From positions 1 through 62,932 of the forward strand of contig CAMJKD010000002.1 in NCBI GenBank assembly GCA_946406315.1: a stretch of DNA of 62,932 nucleotides, in the 5' to 3' direction. This document shows, piece by piece, positions 61,844 through 62,932 of the stretch; positions within the stretch are counted from its first letter, which is position 1, and each line of letters begins with the position of its first letter. The stretch comes from an uncultured Candidatus Saccharibacteria bacterium. GTDB lineage: Bacteria; Patescibacteriota; Saccharimonadia; Saccharimonadales; Saccharimonadaceae. The notes beneath the pieces are model-generated. The model was not told where the DNA came from. It did not search any database and worked only from the letters and a program-made list of their open reading frames with translations. The position numbers and the translations under genes are program-made.

Positions 61844-62457
61844 TAGATACTCCAAAACTTCTTTAAACGTTCAAAGACTTCGTCTGGGGTGCCGGAGGTA
61901 TCTAGGGTTGGGATACTAAATTCTTTGGCGACCTTGAGGTAGGCATTGTTGAGTTTTTTGCCATATTTCGCGTCTTGTGATTTGAAAAATTCTTTCGCGC
62001 GTTTCCCTTGCGAGATAAGACGTTTTTGACGCTCCTTGTCGGATAAAGTTAAAATTACAATTTTGTCTGGTTTGAAGTAGGTCTCTGGCATAATCATCTT
62101 GTGTAAGCGCGTGATTAAACTACGGCTAACGCCGGTGCCATAACCTTCGTAGATATAGGTCGAAAGCCAATAACGCGTAACGATGGCGATGTCGTTATTT
62201 TTTATAGCTGGTTCGGCGTATTTTTTGAATTGTTCGTAGCGATTTACGAGATAGAGCAATACACGGGTGCGCTTATCGATATCGTTGACGGTGCCATAAT
62301 TGAGTTGAGCAATTTGACGGACGAAATCGTTTTCTGAAGCAGTGCCAGATTCGGCGTAATGTACGACTTTTTTGCCTTGGTTTTTGAAATGTTCGACTAA
62401 TTTAGCGGCCTGAGTGTCTTTGCCGGTAGCATCTTGACCTTCGATAACAATAAACAT
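61843..62457 (-). CDS. tmk: Thymidylate kinase
   Basis: A 204-residue kinase that phosphorylates dTMP to dTDP. The P-loop reads EGQDATGKDTQ instead of the usual DGxGKTT-type sequence, with an Asp after the lysine, and the family segment VTRYWLSTYIYEGYGTGVSR and the lid region follow. The odd P-loop may mark a divergent subfamily; the enzyme could act on related nucleotides. One-base overlaps (TAATG) join it to tdk upstream and ung downstream. Confidence 0.9.
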   Translation of the reverse strand: MFIVIEGQDATGKDTQAAKLVEHFKNQGKKVVHYAESGTASENDFVRQIAQLNYGTVNDIDKRTRVLLYLVNRYEQFKKYAEPAIKNNDIAIVTRYWLSTYIYEGYGTGVSRSLITRLHKMIMPETYFKPDKIVILTLSDKERQKRLISQGKRAKEFFKSQDAKYGKKLNNAYLKVAKEFSIPTLDTSGTPDEVFERLKKFWSI

Positions 62458-62932
62458 TAGTCTGTCTCCTTATATTTAAAATAACAATGTGCACAGATGG
62501 CACGATATTCAATTTTACTTGTGCCATCAATTAAGACGTCAGGACCGTCGGTAACTAGTTTACCGTTGAGCCAACGTGTATTTAGAGTTGCCTTGCGACC
62601 GCAATCGCAGATGGTTTTGAGTTCTTCGATTTTATGGGCGAGCTGCAATAAGCGCGTAGCGCCTTCGAATCCGCCATCTTTAAGGCGAAAATTCAGCCGT
62701 AAACCATAGCAGATAACAGTAATGTCGAGTTTAATTACGACTTCGAGTAGTTGATCTACTTGGGCGGATGTTAAGAATTGTGCTTCATCGACTAGTATGC
62801 AATTAACGTTGGCGAAATCTTTTTTAATGCGATTATATAAATTCATGCGATGACTAAAACAAAAATTTGTATCGCGTTCGGGGCCGATGCGGGATAAAAG
62901 TTTGGTGCCGTTTTTAGTATCAGTTGCAGGTT
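62457..62932 (-). CDS. tdk: Thymidine kinase, 5' end beyond the window
   Basis: The C-terminal ~158 residues of a type II thymidine kinase; the frame stays open to the window edge, where it reads PATDTKNGTKLLSRIG and then RDTNFCFSHRMNLY. Walker B-like DEAQF, the lasso region (ITVICYGLRLNFRLK) and the zinc-binding CDCGRKATLNTRW with a later CAHC are typical. The P-loop lies outside the window. It salvages host thymidine and feeds tmk, with which it overlaps by one base. Confidence 0.93.
   Translation of the reverse strand, partial: PATDTKNGTKLLSRIGPERDTNFCFSHRMNLYNRIKKDFANVNCILVDEAQFLTSAQVDQLLEVVIKLDITVICYGLRLNFRLKDGGFEGATRLLQLAHKIEELKTICDCGRKATLNTRWLNGKLVTDGPDVLIDGTSKIEYRAICAHCYFKYKETD

Noticed and set aside
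1-62932. CRISPR arrays and cas genes
   Set aside because: No regularly spaced direct repeats were seen on reading the window; the only repeats are coding tracts, the duplicated cassette and IS ends.

Overview
The window looks like a chromosomal segment of a Patescibacteria (CPR) bacterium, most likely Candidatus Saccharibacteria (TM7). I infer this from gene content, not from a marker-gene tree. The signs are compact housekeeping genes, lipid II amidation genes (murT-gatD) of Gram-positive type, class I aldolase, a large TrbL/VirB6-like membrane protein, many single-pass surface proteins of unknown family, and nucleotide salvage rather than synthesis genes. The standard code fits: UGA is used as a stop in uvrD-like, murT and a few small genes, and TGG is used for Trp throughout.

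Layout. 1-14,300: uvrA, two paralogous membrane-anchored proteins, ribosomal protein bL25, a degenerate PfkB kinase fused to class I fructose-bisphosphate aldolase, a phosphoesterase, polA, and a Y-family polymerase with a small partner gene. 14,390-27,330: an IS30-family element, an acyltransferase, a UvrD-like helicase-nuclease, an orphan 739-residue protein, gpsA, an rRNA uracil methyltransferase and a MacB-type ABC exporter. 27,400-34,100: tRNA-Gln followed by an accessory island with a truncated ndk, a 1,865-residue repeat/GNAT protein, a broken tyrosine recombinase and other gene scraps. 34,110-37,250: PgeF (YfiH), a MerR regulator, a cyclophilin-like lipoprotein-sized protein, flavodoxin and a glycerophosphodiesterase. 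37,280-46,210: the TrbL/VirB6-like pair, DUF308, CorA, DUF362 and hemolysin III proteins. 46,330-50,830: tRNA-Ala, then an unstable stretch with a ~538-bp nuclease-toxin cassette present twice (about 98% identical), IS200 and IS1595 elements, an ADP-ribosylglycohydrolase and helix-turn-helix remnants. 50,830-62,932: a cation exchanger, a CapA-like protein, the natAB-murT-gatD operon, a cutinase-like surface esterase broken by two in-frame UGA codons, a TrmB regulator, an HD protein, ung, tmk and tdk (cut by the window edge).

The strongest general pattern is in gene starts. About twenty genes have a near-consensus -10 box, often with an upstream TG, ending exactly 6 or 7 bases before the ATG and no Shine-Dalgarno sequence. 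They should be transcribed as leaderless mRNAs. A second, smaller class has AGGAGG-type ribosome sites and longer, sometimes hairpin-bearing leaders. Operon-internal genes are joined by ATGA or TAATG overlaps. The most interesting local features are the terminator-bounded duplicated nuclease cassette, the pseudokinase-aldolase fusion, the UGA-interrupted cutinase, and the scarred island beside tRNA-Gln.
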